64,000 nt of DNA from Megascapheus bottae (GCA_024803745.1 JANJXV010000024.1:14710927-14774926); one strand, 5' to 3'; shown: positions 23,741 to 35,884, counted from the stretch's first letter. Numbers and translations: made by a program. Notes: generated by a model from the sequence alone, not told the origin.

Positions 23741-23974
23741 CCAGGCATGGTGGCTCATGCCTGTAGTCCTAGCTATTCAGGAGGCTGAGATCTGAGAATC
23801 AAGGTTCAAAGCCTGCTGTAAAGACTGTGAGACTCTTATCTCCAATTAACCACTAGAAGACTGGAAGTGGCGCTGAGGCTCAAAGAGGTAGAGCAGTAGC
23901 CTTGAGCGGAAGGGTTCAGAAACAGCACCCAGGCACAGAGTCCAAGCCCCACGATCACCCCCACCAAAACAAAA
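23741..23974 (+). repeat. B1-ID fused SINE with target-site duplication
   Basis: This is a full-length reference copy: B1 half from CCAGGCATGGTGGCTCATGC, linker GACTCTTATCTCCAATTAAC, ID half with AGTGGCGCTGAGGCTCAAAG and CCAAGCCCCACGATC, and an A-rich end. It is flanked by AGGCTAAGAG at 23731-23740 and 23975-23984. It inserted at the 3' edge of the old L1. Confidence 0.95.
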
Positions 23975-24404
23975 AGGCTAAGAGAAGAGACAATAAAGGG
24001 TTCTTCTGTCATTTCTTGAAGTACGGTGCTCACATTTGAGTATGTGCTTGCTCTTCTACAGTCTAGTCTGCACAAGGGGACCTGGGGGAGGTAGGAGTTG
24101 CTGAGACTGCATTTGCTGAGGACCTGGGGTAGACAGCCAGGAATGGGGGAGGGCTCATTCCCTGTGATAAGTTGGAGTGGAAAGAGGTTGCAAAGTTAGT
24201 CAATGAATATGAAAGCCATTCTCTGTCTGTCTCTGTCGCTGGAGGGATTGATCTAAAACTATATGAGTATATGTGCTATTGCCTGCAACCTAAGCATTAT
24301 CGTCTACAGGTACTCAGGTATGTATGTGTAAGACCCTACTGTCACCCTTTGGTGAAGCGTCCTGTCCAGTGCCCAGGACATGGGCTCTCTGTTCACATAT
24401 AAAC

Positions 24405-24530
24405 ATGGAGTCTAGCAAACCCAAATCCAACCCTAGTTCTGCTTTACCTTACCATATGAGACTGGCCAGATAGGTCAATCTCTCAGGGCTGCTGTTTTCT
24501 CATCTGTAAAATCAGAGGCAACTGCTACCT
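24405..24530 (+). repeat. MIR remnant
   Basis: The CCCTAGTTCTGCTTTACC part, then TCAGGGCTGCTGTTTTCTC and ATCTGTAAAATCAGAGG, follow MIR order. Confidence 0.65.
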
Positions 24531-24639
24531 TTAACCATCTAAGATATATGGGAAATAGAGAGAGTACCTTTCCATTTCCTTAGACTGTCCTTCTTTCCCT
24601 CTTGAACTTGACCCAGTCCTTTCAGACCAGGCGAAAGCC

Positions 24640-24910
24640 CAAAATCAATTTTAATTATAGAAATCCATTTACTATATCGATAAATCTTCCTGGGTAGGGC
24701 CTGGTTGTGGGGAGAAGGTTACATCAGGTGTGGGGCTAATAAGTCACTGTGGTCCTCCGCCTCACTGCTCTGGAGCTGCCAGCCTCCCTGTACTCTGTTC
24801 CAATATCCATCTCCGTCATTACACTGTGGATTATTAATGATGCTCTGGCTGATGAATGGGAGCTGAGATGCTCTGAAACACATTTTCACTGTTTACAACT
24901 TGGTTTCCAG
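24640..24910. promoter_or_regulatory. Candidate conserved non-coding block
   Basis: A non-repetitive block with several homeodomain-type cores (TTTTAATTATAG, GATTATTAATGATG) and an ATCGAT. There are no transposon landmarks. Regulation is inferred from composition only. Confidence 0.22.
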
Positions 24911-27900
24911 TGGACCATTGGCAGGAAACTCTGGTGTGCTCCTTCCTCTTTTTTATTTTTTTAAATGATAGGTAGATGGGGCCTGATGGAAGTGGTAGTT
25001 CCTAGGTGGCTCTAGGGTAGAGCTGAGATATTTTTCTCAGAGCCAGTGGCACCAACAGGAAGACTCTGTCTCTCCCAAGTTGCTTAGAGAAAGACAAAAA
25101 GTTGTAAGCCTACTAGCTTTCCCTGGGAATAAATCTTTTAAATTTAAGAATCAGTTAATGTAGTTGTTAGGCTTATTCCTTATGTGCTCAAAGAGAGAGA
25201 TGTCCTCCATCTGTGATTTAGGGGCAATGGAGGGATGCTCTGTGGGTTCAAGCACACAGATGTATGCACAGGAGAGGCAGAAATATGGCTCTAAGTGGGT
25301 CAAAGGAGCAGGCAATGGCAGGTCCTGGAAGTCACTTACCTTCTATGACTCCCTGCCTAAGCCAGGAGTTCAGGTTCAACAGCTCTGCAGGATGAGGGAA
25401 CCGAGACTTGGGCAAAGATGAGGAAGGCAGGCAGAAAACAAGAATGCTACGGGGGCTCTTTCTCCAACCTCACAAGCTTTATAGGCTGTGTCTCACTGCA
25501 AGTTCACAGTGCTCTAATTTAGTCCTGGAACACCAAGGCTGACTGAGACATGCAGTCTGTGGATACGAACACATTTCAGATGGAAGAAAGAGGCTGAGCT
25601 TCTCTCTGGGTGTCTAGAGCTTTCCCAACCATTTTGTAGAAGATATGCCACATAGGAAAGCTTATGTGGAAGGGAAGTTTGGTGTGGCCTGACCTATAAC
25701 CAGTGGGCAAAGGCCATGAGCAGGGTTTTTTTTTTGTAAGAAGACTTCAGGACTGAGAAAGACCATTGCATTTGGGCCATAGGAATTCACTGCCAACCTG
25801 ATACAGATTTACTGGAAGTAGACAGCTACAGCATTTTCATCTGGCCAAACCAGCATCCAGGGGCATACCATCAACCAGCAGGAGGGGGTGGCCTATTTAA
25901 TGTTTTGTAGGTATGTGCTGCTATGTGTCTCTGAGTCTCAGCACCTTCACTACGCCACAGGGGTAATAATTCCTACTTTGGTTGAGTTGAGAGCATACCA
26001 ACAGTAGACTGGTGTAGAATATTTCATTCTCAATAGCATCTCTTCTAGAGGATAGAAAGGCAATAAAACTCAAAAGCAACCAAGCAGGCATATTTGCTTG
26101 CACTGATTTTGTGAGAGAGGAAATTAAAAGGCACACCCCAGATGTTTATGGACTCACAGTGGAGACACTGGATATAAAATCAAAAGCTCTGGACTGAAGA
26201 CCTGCCTGCTAGAGTTCAATGGTGTGACTTTTGAGAAGCCATTGAACCTTTCTTCTCTATCCCAGGAGATCCTGGTGCCAACTGCAGTGAGTGGTTGGGC
26301 AGGTTCAGTGTGTAAAAAGGCACAAAGGAACAGCAAGCCTGAAACAGATGCACAGTAAAATCTCATTTACCCACTACTTCCTGTTAGCAAAGATAACTCA
26401 GAGTTCACCTATATCAACACTCAGGGAGCATAAGCGAGAACCACTATACATTTCTTTTATCACCTTTTAATAATGCATCTGAACAGGAGTCAATTTTTCT
26501 TTCTCTTTTTTTTAGACTTCTTTTACTCATTATCATTGCTGATATCCTGCTACATTAAGGAAGCAAAAACATTAAAAAAAAAAAAACAACTAAGCATGAA
26601 AACAAAGAAGAAAAAGCAGCTCAATCCAGAGAGTTTGTTCCAGGTTCTCTCCCCCTCCCCCCCCCTCTCTCTGCAGCAGGTACTGAATTGGTTTCTATCT
26701 TTAGACTCATGAAGCCTGCAGGGCACAGAGATTACCATGGGGGTGATTGTCCTGTGTTGAGCTTGGGCAGTAACAGTGAACAATTTGGTCCAAACTTGAC
26801 TTTGTCCTTGAATTTCCCTGAGTCAGACCTCATTCATTCTTTTTGGAACAAAAAGGTAGGCTGCTTCTGAGGGATGTTTAAAGTAGACAGGGCGTTTATA
26901 ACTCCTCTGTTACTTTTGGGATACATGAAGAATTTGAGTCTCTAACAACACCTAAACTGCAGGTCCTGCTCACTTTCTCAAACTCCTAAGTCATCCTAGC
27001 CTGTGCTTTGGGTACCATTTAGCTATAAGAAATACCTCCTCTAACCCTTTTGGATGCCAATAGAACTAGATCTCAAGAGGAGACAAAACTACAATAAATG
27101 GCAGTGAATATACAAGTGAAGCAAGCCAGGCAGGCAGAACCAGGCAGGTGAGTCAAATGGTAAGAGTCCCGGAGACACTGGTATTTCAGTTCTACTTCAC
27201 CATTTACCAGGCTGTAAGTCTGAGAACTCCTGGATATTGATTTTGACTTGTACTTTCCTGTCAGTCGGATCCTGCCTGACTGTCTAGGAGCCAAGAAAAT
27301 TCTAAAGCAAACAACTTTTTAAAACAACATTCTGCTTATTGACTATTAGTATTTGTTACATGGCTATCTCAGGTGAAGCTCAGCATTGTATTTAGTAGCT
27401 GAGGAAATAGAGCATCTTCAAGGTCAAAGAGAAGCTTCTGGAGCCATAATTCATTCTTGAATGGCCAATTGGCATCAGGAATCAAATAATTAGGAACCTG
27501 CTAGCAGTATTCTGTGTAGGAGGGATCAGGTGGCAGGAAAAGAGCAAGAAGCCAAGATTGGATTCACTTTTAGTCCTGGATAAAGAACTAGGCCAGGAAT
27601 AGAGAAGGCAAGATCAGCAGGATTTTTCCTAGGCAGATATGGATCTTAGACTCCCACATAGCCCAGCCTGTAGCAGGAGCAGATGCACCCAGGGCTGGGC
27701 AGGTAGGAAAATGAGCCTGGATAGTACTTGATGAACAGAACAATCCATAGCGACAAATGATATGCACTATAACCTTGCCATCCACATACATGGGCTCTCA
27801 TTCACCTACTGGGCACTCATCTGAGAAGCCAGTCGTAACAATAGCAGGACTCTAGGGCATAGGAAGGTCCATAGAACATGTTGTGGTAAGAGTGGGCAGA

Positions 27901-28179
27901 CGAGGGTGCATACAGGTCCTCACTATACAGAGGGCTATGCTGAGAGGAAGGAGAAATTACTAGGAAAAGAGGGAACTTTGAATGATGTAGAGGTCAAATG
28001 AACTTGATTCAGCATCCTTGTGGGCCAACCTCAAATGCTATGGTAAAGACTTGCTCCTTTAAATATCAGATCCAGGGAATGAAAGGAGGTAAAAGGTGAG
28101 TGTGTTTGTGTGAAAGTAAGACTGGGAATCCAGATATTTATTTTTCATCACAACCAGTGAACACATCTCTGTCCATTTC
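24911..28179. other. Intron, mostly featureless
   Basis: Weak MIR-like traces occur near 26160-26280 (ACTGAAGACCTGCCTGCTAG, TTGAGAAGCCATTGAACC) and 27170-27240. There are A-rich patches at 26573-26587 and a short C/T run at 26648-26672. Nothing gene-like was seen. Confidence 0.4.
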
Positions 28180-28480
28180 TCCAGCCTGCCAGCGGTATCA
28201 TCAAACTGCCTGCATTATAAATCTCCAACCTTTGAAAGAATTACTATGAAGTTGAAAGTTCCTGGTGTCTTCTGATTAAACATTGTACTAGGTAATGACT
28301 GTTTTACTTCTCATTCTTCTTTCACCCCTTTTCAAATTACTTATTGTTGTCTGACATCAGAGCCCCATTTGCTCTTATTAAATTAACCAGCCTACAAAAT
28401 TCTGAATGAATTGAAACTCATCAAATGTTTGGAAACCACAGCAGCTTTCAAATTCTCTCTCTTTTAATCTAGTTCTTCAT
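28180..28480. promoter_or_regulatory. Candidate conserved non-coding block
   Basis: AT-rich and non-repetitive, with GATTAAACATTG, GTAATGACTG, CTTATTAAATTAACC and a TGACATCA AP-1/CRE-like site. Low support. Confidence 0.18.
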
Positions 28481-29784
28481 GAAATGTCTGACTTTCCTTT
28501 GGGTGAATGTCTCACATTCATTGGAGTTTGGATGTGAATTGGGCTCTGATTCTTCACTCAGCAGAAGCAACCGGTGTCAGCTGTCCACCAAAGTGCCAGG
28601 GCTTGAGGACTAGGAAGCATACTGTCTTCCAGCATCAGCAGCAAACTTCAGGCTGCTTTAGGAAAGCTAGGGAAGTTGGGTGTATTTGAAGGGACAGTAC
28701 TTGGGTTTCATTAGTGGTTATACAATAGACTTCTTTCCATTTAGATGAAAATGAACTGAACAGACAAGCAATTAAACACATAGAGGCCAGGCTGCCTACT
28801 AAATTGTTGTGAATTCCTGAGTGGGAATCCTGTAATCCCATCTCTGTATAGGCTCTCATCTTCCAGTGCCATCTCTATCTAGAGGGGATGACATGGAGAG
28901 GTGGTTATTCCTGAAACCTCCATGGGGATTGGGGTCCAATGAATTACAAAAACACCCAAGCATCCAGGAGCAATATGGTTTCTGACTCACAAGACAGGAA
29001 AAGTAATGAGAAGATGGGTAACCCTGAGCAGGTTCTTATCATTGCTTCATCTTGGGAAGAGGGGTTGCAACCTGAGTATTGATGTCCAGGTGTGTGTAAA
29101 GAGGGAGTCTGAGGAAGGTGAAGCAATAACGAACATCACCACAGAGGAATATTAACCTTGTGGCCCACAAGTGCCCGTTAGTCTTGGACAAGCTATACAT
29201 GTGTGCATAGGATTAGGTTGTATGCCTGGCTTGCAACTCTGCCTTTGGATTACTACATCTGGCTGCTCCTGAGTCTGGCTATATGTGTCTGCACTGTCCC
29301 TGGCTTGCAGGGGTCTTCCAGGATGGTCTATCTGCTTTCAGGCAACTTGTCAGGAATCACCTGACAGTCCTTGGGAACACGCTATACCACCCCCTCATGA
29401 CAAGTTGGCTTCATATGTAGAGCTCTGCCATTAGCTTGCTGTATGAACAGGGGTTTTAGGGAATTCAAGTCTTCAGAGTGAGAAGAATGACTCTGCATGT
29501 GTACAGTGAGACCACTAGCAGAGATTTAAAAAATTGTATCTAAGAAGAAGGAAGGGGTGACATTATCCAAGAAGAAATGTACTCTTTACTTGACTTGTAC
29601 AACTATAACCTCTCTGTACATCGCCTTTACAATAATAAAACACGTGAAAAATCGAATCTATACAGAATAGGTAAAGATTAGTCTCCCTGTTACTATTGCT
29701 TAAACAATATATTATAGGAACTATTTGCATAGCATTTCCATTGTATTTGGTATTCTAAGTCAACTGTAGATTATTTAACGTATA
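28481..29784. other. Intron with no recognisable feature
   Basis: Unique-looking sequence; no family landmarks. Confidence 0.4.
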
Positions 29785-30250
29785 GAGGACAGCTAGATAC
29801 TGGTGGCTCCTGTCTGTAATCCTAAGGGAAGCTGAGAATGGGAGGATCATAGTTCAAGGTTCACCTAGGCAAAAAAGTTCCTGAGAAGACTCCCCTCTCC
29901 TCCTCCCCCCTCCCCCAACACTTCTCAATCCCTATCTGGGAACAATGTTCTTCTCATCTCCATATATGTGATGGACTAAGACTGAGAGGATTACAAAGCC
30001 ACACTAGCAAGTTTGCAAGATATCATCTCAACAGAAGGAAGCTAAAGAGAAGGAAGCATCTATGATCCCAGCTGTGCTAGAAAGCCCAGAGTTGGGTGGA
30101 TCATTGCTTAGGCCTGCATCTTGGGGAGAAACAAGACCATATTCTAAAAATAGTCAGTGAAAAACTGGGCCGGAGGCAAGGCTAAGTAGTAGAAATTCAG
30201 CCTAGTAAGCACCAGGCCCGAAGTTCCAACCCCAATATTGTCCCAAATAA
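29785..30250 (+). repeat. Old B1/ID-related SINE cluster
   Basis: A B1-like start (CTGGTGGCTCCTGTCTGTAA, GGAGGATCATAGTTCAAGG), then a second B1-like unit near 30055, a T/A-rich linker and an ID-like unit with GGCAAGGCTAAGTAG and CCTAGTAAGCACCAGG. Strongly diverged. Confidence 0.55.
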
Positions 30251-30519
30251 ACATATGTAGAGGGGATGCACGTATATTCTAGGCAACTTCAAACAAGTAA
30301 TACCTTCACTTGAGAGAGGTTACTACAGATCTCCTCATAATCAGGCAAAGAAAAGAAACTTTGGGTTTCTCTCTTTATGTATAAGCCGATGTCTGTTGTC
30401 CTCTCTCCTTCCTACTTTTTTTGCTGAATGAGCCAGGCCTTCAGCAGTTAACTCCGTGTGACTCCAATGCACAGACTACCACCCCGAACAAGGAGCCAAG
30501 CTGTGGAGATTCCTGCCAG

Positions 30520-30710
30520 CGCCAGTATTGATTGGCTTGCTTGATTAGTTGGTTAATTGAATATCACTGCTTTCTAATATAATTAAAACAAGATAAATAC
30601 TGGGGCTTCGTCCTGTAAGCAAGTGCCATTAGTGATCATGGCGCATACCTTGATTAGAAATGCAATCGACGGGGAGGGTAATTTATGAACTTGCCAGCCT
30701 CTAGTACCAC
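30520..30710. promoter_or_regulatory. Candidate conserved non-coding block, homeodomain-motif rich
   Basis: It has at least six TAAT/ATTA cores (GATTAGTTGGTTAATTG, CTAATATAATTAAAAC, GCCATTAGTGATC, TTGATTAGAAATG, GGTAATTTATG), plus CpGs (CTTCG, GGCGCATA, TCGACGGGG) that are unusual here, and no repeat landmarks. Developmental intronic enhancers of axon-guidance genes often look like this. It is inference. Confidence 0.33.
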
Positions 30711-33402
30711 TCCATGGTTTGTGGAGCTTGAGCAATGACATGGCTGGCATGGGACTATCTAACCTGTCATGGGGATACAGCTCTTGGAAGAAAAGAATTT
30801 ATCACCCAGGGAAAGAGAGAGAATGGTCTCTCAGTGCAGGTGAAGCTATGTTGTGCTTATGCTTAGCTCCTATATGAGACACAGCATCAGGGAACCACTA
30901 TGACAATTTCCTCCTTTTGTGTTCCTTCTTCCTCACTGTCACTTTAATACTGACTCCGGGTCTACTCTCTGTGATCCCCTGTTTTATCCTCGCCATTTAA
31001 TTATGAGTCTGAAACAGTGTTTGTATCACTGGTGTGATCATGAAATATTTAGGGAAAACTACTGAAAGTGAGTCAAGTGTGACTAATGGATACGGAGGGG
31101 GCTTATTTACTTAGGATCTGGAGGGATCACCCCATAGGCTCTTAAAAGAAAGAATGTTATGTTTCAAACTTTGTTCCTATGCACAGTGCAGATGCCTGTG
31201 GAATAAGCTACACCCATCTGACATCTTAGGCAGCTGGTTCCTCTGGGAGGAAGAAGGCTACCAGATTGTGGAGGGCAGTCTTCTTTCCATCATTGTTATT
31301 CACTCCATCCTCCATGAACAGAGTCATGCTCCTGACATGTCATCAGCTGGAGGATGGGGGTGTGGGAAGAAGGGAAATACCTGATTACTTTAATCCCTTA
31401 GCTGTTCCTGTCTGTAGCAAAGGAAAGAAATTCTCCTTTCAGGGTCCATGGGACTCAGGAAAGTATTTAAGGATACTGCGAATGAAGATGCTATAGAAAA
31501 TCCAAAGTATTACAATTCTACTAATTCATGTTCTTAAGTTTGGGATTGTGTCCAGATGTGCTGGCTGGTAAGCAGATCACAAGGGGGTTAAAGATTGAAT
31601 TCATGATACCTAAAGTGGAACAGATCATCACATCTGCCTGGCTTCACAATGGATGAAGGTTTTGTTGTGTTGTTGATTCCAATTTTGCAATAAGGAGGCT
31701 AAAACCCAGGGCCCTGTGCATGCTAGGCAAGTGCCTGGCCTCTAAATTTCATCCTTAGTCCCTGGGTAGGTTGTATCTGAAAAACCCAGAAGGATCTACT
31801 TTAAAAAAAAACCCAAAAAACAGTTGACTCATTAGTAAAACTCTGACACATTTAGTTGTCTGTGTCAAGAAAGGGTATCTTTTCTGCCAAGCACTGCCCT
31901 TCCCAAGCCATGTCCCTCTGGTAGTTTTATTTTATCTTTATATTTATTTGGGAGGAGACTGGTTCATTTTGTTGTCCTTTTTCCTGAGTGAGGCTTCCGG
32001 GTTTGGATGAACAGGGACACACTGCTGGGGTGTCTGATATTTCTATAGCCAGAGAGAAGAGAAAGGAATGAGGCAAATGGGGAGGCCTGCAGAGGGTGTC
32101 AGGAGCCGCTCTCCACACCTTATGGGAAGTCCATGTCGAGACCCCACTTTTAATGGGAAATCACAAAGAAACGTGCTTGAGGGGATGGCAGGAATAATGG
32201 AGAACACCAGCATGCTCAAAATCCAGGTTTCTAAGAGCTGAACTCATCTTCCTAAATGCTTATTTGGCAAGAAAATATTGTGTGAAAAGATATATTCCTA
32301 AACAGAGAAGCAGGGACATATCCCTACATATATTTTATCTTTATCTTGCCATAAAATAAAGGCTTATTAATTTCCATACCACATACAGAGAGAGCTGCCA
32401 CATCGTGAATTTCTTTCACAAGTAATTGATGTGCCTGTGACTCCTTAAGTTATATATACCATGGAGATCGTTTCCAAATAGAACCTGGAGAGAGAGAGAC
32501 AGATTCACTGATGATAGCTAAAAATGTCTAGAAATTACAGACCGATTGAGGTCAGCAAGAAACGAGTTATTCAATATATCTCCTGGGGACTAGAGCCAGA
32601 CTTCCCTCATGATTCCAAAATTACTAGGCAGTTTCATTAGGGCACAAGGCAGTGTAGATTCATAAACACAGAGAGGAGAGACTGTTGCTAAAAATCAGAT
32701 GGACTTACCAACCAAACACTGAGAATGAATGGCATTTAACAGTCCCTACTCATCAGAGAAGTTGCTCAAATTTCTAAGAGACAGGAATCAAAGTAAGAAG
32801 GGTTTTAATTGCTGTAGTGGATCCTGTGTATATGTATGTATCTATATAGAAACTCTGGGAAAGCATAACTTCTCAGAAATCTGATAACCCAGCAGATTCA
32901 GTTACTGTGTAAGGGAGCTGTCCTGAAGTCCTGGCGCTGAAACACAGACCCACAGAATTTTTATCATTTGGGAAGTTCTTGTTTACAATATGAACTAACA
33001 TCTTCACCTGGCTCTGGGTAGAATTCCTTTTCAATCATCCATGACCACTGTAAGCAAAATGTACTTATCTAACCACTAAAAAATTAATTAAATATTCGCT
33101 GAGCCTTCTTATGATGGTGTTGATGAACAGATCTTCTTCTGGCTCTTCTGTTCATATATAAAAATAGAATATCCCTACCCTTTTTCACTTACGTGAAGTA
33201 GTCTGGCTAGTTCTGGATAAATGTTGAGACCACTGAATCAAAACATTTAAGACAGCGAGTGAATATTTTTTCTTTCTCCTGTACAAATAATAATATAGAC
33301 TATGTTCAAGAATTAGAAGCACAAGAGGAAATCAGCTTGGATTCCCAAGTTCCCACCTTGAATGGTCCCCTCTGAGGAGGGCTGCAGGAAGTACAGTAAA
33401 AT
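30711..33402. other. Intron, mostly featureless
   Basis: Apart from the ID fragment at 31665-31765 nothing is recognised. AT-rich from about 32200 to 33320. Confidence 0.4.
31665..31765 (-). repeat. ID-type SINE fragment
   Basis: CCCAGGGCCCTGTGCATGC and TAGGCAAGTGCCTGGCCTC are reverse-strand ID landmarks. Confidence 0.6.
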
Positions 33403-33417
33403 AGAAATGGAAGGGAA

Positions 33418-33600
33418 TAACCAAATACAGATAGGGAAGGGGGGAAAACCAAGATGGGGGGGGTGGAGGGGAGGGTAATGGGGACCAAGACATGTGAAAG
33501 GGTATCAATATATGTGAATTAATGCACCTTCTATCTGGCAAATATCATGTAACCCTTTTATTAATTACAATAAAAATAAATAAATTAATAAATTAAAAAA
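33418..33600 (+). mobile_element. Recent 5'-truncated L1-type 3' end
   Basis: A G-rich polypurine stretch is followed by AAGACATGTGAAAGGGTATC, AATTAATGCACCTTCTATC and an A/T-rich tail with AATAAA. The same 3' sequence recurs at 61264 and, reversed, at 34854. It is flanked by a near-perfect 15-bp duplication (AGAAATGGAAG then G or A, then GAA) at 33403-33417 and 33601-33615. Variable 5' truncation, a shared 3' end and target duplications are the marks of LINE-driven insertion. The family name L1 is inferred from the polypurine tract. Confidence 0.8.
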
Positions 33601-34019
33601 AGAAATGGAAGAGAAGTAATACAGTAGGTGTTTCAAGTTCCTGAGAGTTTGAAGCTGAGTCTCTTCTACCCCATCCCATTTTAACAGTTCTATAAGATTA
33701 CTCATCTGCTTGACAAAAAGCCAAGGCCATCATTATAAAATTCATGCTCCTAACAAACACACCAAATACTCATATAAGTAAGGAAGTATGCTTTATTCCA
33801 ATGGAAGAAGAAGAAATATACCTACCAAAGTCCTTCATAAGATGACATATACATCGATTTATTTGGAAATGTCATGAAAGAAATGTATCTGGAGATTGGA
33901 GTGCCTATTTGGTATTAAATTCTATCTCTTTACTCCAACAAAAATGGTCAAAGAATCCATGTTGGCTTTGTAATGATCAGAATTCTACTGGGTATGAGGA
34001 AGCCAAGTTAAGGTCAACA

Positions 34020-34440
34020 TCACAGGCACAAGATGATGGATGCTGCCATCAAACAGAGGTCAAAAAGGATGAGAGCTGAACACAAAGCATAGGATTTGGT
34101 CAAAAAGAGGTCACGGGTTACCTTTTTAAGAGAGTAGTTTCATTGCAGAAAGCAGATTGCAGAGGGTAGAGGAAAGAAAGATGAACACATGGATACAGAC
34201 AGTCTAAGCCACAGACTCAACATTATTTGGTAGAAAACAGGACTGTAGTTAAAAGGGAGAAAATAACAGAACGTGAATGTTATGGGAGATGGAGGTGAAA
34301 TCACCAGATGGTGGGAAGGAATAAAGAGAAAAAAATGTGGACAGGAAGTTCCTTCAAAAACATTTGAAGGGGTGGGATTCAAAGAAATGGTTGAAAGACA
34401 CATATTACAAAAGAGAGGGTGGTAAATGAAGATTTAGAAA
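34020..34440. repeat. Ancient mammalian-wide repeat fragment, family unsure
   Basis: Purine-rich sequence with phrases such as AAGCATAGGATTTGGTC and GAGAGTAGTTTCATTGCAG. I associate these with the same old, long interspersed repeat as 51640-52690. Confidence 0.4.
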
Positions 34441-34464
34441 GCTAGCCTTTCTATGTGATTTTTT

Positions 34465-34515
34465 TCTTCCTATACTGGGCCTTGGACTCAAGGCCTGTGC
34501 ATTTGTCTCTTAGCT
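34465..34515 (-). repeat. SINE ID half, left piece of a split copy
   Basis: TACTGGGCCTTGGACTC and TTGTCTCTTAGCTTTTTT match the tail half of a reversed B1-ID SINE. The rest of the SINE resumes at about 35342. Confidence 0.55.
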
Positions 34516-34840
34516 TTTTTTCTTTTTGTACTATGAAATGTTTTATTGCAATATTTCCATATGTGCACTAAGTGTACTTTGCACAAATTCACCACATTCC
34601 CACTGATCCCCTATTTCTTCCCCATTTTCACATGTGTGTACACACACATACATATATAGTTATATGTATAAACACATAGATGTCACACAAACATAGGTAT
34701 GTGTGTATATATATATTTAATGTTTTATGGTGTGTAACACTCTTTAATCCTCTTCATCCCTCAATATTCTATTCCTTCTTCATTTCCTCTCCCAGTGATC
34801 CCTTCCTAGAGAGTTCCCCTTTTAAATTTATATACCAGTT
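34516..34840. repeat. Older AT-rich insertion inside the split SINE
   Basis: It starts with TTTTATTGCAATATTTCC and includes a (CA)/(TA) patch at 34630-34710. It separates the two SINE halves and itself hosts the 34854 insertion. It is probably an old LINE 3' end, family not identified. Confidence 0.4.
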
Positions 34841-34853
34841 CCACTAGCATTCT

Positions 34854-35310
34854 TTTTTTAAATGTATTTTTTTATTGTAATTAGTAAAAGGGTTTACATG
34901 ATGTTTGCCAGATAGAAGGTGCATTAATTCACATACATTGATACCCTTTCACATGTCTTGGTACCCATTTCCCTCCCCCCCAAACCCCCCACCTGTCTTG
35001 GTTTTCCCCCCTTCCCTATCAAATTTCAAATAACCAAATACAAATAAATTCAATATATCAGATAACAAAGTGAGATACTGTAACAATATGAGATAACCAA
35101 GGGACAGCAAAGGAGATGAGAGACAACATAGTACATTAAGGACAACAATCATTCATTATATGGCTTTTGTTTCAATATCCTGGAGGTACTTTCAATTAGC
35201 TTCATACTATATGGCCTTATGTATCAAGATTTTGCTCTATTGCAAATCTCTGCTAGTAGAGCCCAAGGTTTCTACTGATTATGACGAATGAGGGAAACTA
35301 TTGAGCCTAA
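34854..35310 (-). mobile_element. Recent 5'-truncated L1-type insertion, sense to PLXNA4
   Basis: This 457-bp element is the longest of three copies sharing the same 3' end. Read on the minus strand, its polypurine tract (G runs at 34990-34964) is followed by the shared end and an AATAAA at 34876-34871. A perfect 14-bp duplication, TCCACTAGCATTCT, flanks it at 34840-34853 and 35311-35324. It lies in the transcription direction of PLXNA4, so it places a polyadenylation hexamer in the pre-mRNA. Confidence 0.85.
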
Positions 35311-35341
35311 TCCACTAGCATTCTATACTATATGAAGACAT

Positions 35342-35488
35342 ACTATAGCTGCGTTTCTGGCCTTTTTGGGGTCAAGTGGAGATAAGATCCTCATGGGCTT
35401 TCCTGCCTAGACTGACTTCAAACTGTGATCCTCAGATCTTAGCCTCTTGAACAGTTAAGATTACAAGTATGAGCCACCAGTACCTGGT
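35342..35488 (-). repeat. SINE B1 half, right piece of a split copy
   Basis: TTTCTGGCCTTTTTGGGG, AAGTGGAGATAAGATCCTC and GTATGAGCCACCAGTACC complete the SINE begun at 34465. Confidence 0.75.
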
Positions 35489-35884
35489 TCATTTCTCATT
35501 TGAGTGAGTGGAAATTCTGGAACCATTCTGAGTTCCCTTATCTCCTTCAGCCTTCCTTGTATTCTTGTGGTTACCAACCTGATTTAAACTACCAAGAATC
35601 CCTTAAACCTAAACCTATAACTATTACTTAAGTCTTAACCAGTCCCTTCATTACAGTGGAACTGTAATAACTAAAGTGATCTTTTTCTTTAGGTGAGTGA
35701 CTACAAGCAACTCATCATGGTCAATTTCTTATCAAAAATATAATTACTAAGCCTACTTTTTCAGCACTACTATGATGATTCCATTAAAAAGTACTTGGCA
35801 CAATGATTTAAAAAAACAAACCAAAATAAAAACCCCCTTTCTTGTCTCCTTAGCCGTGAGGTTTCCCAAGAAATATTCACTAAG

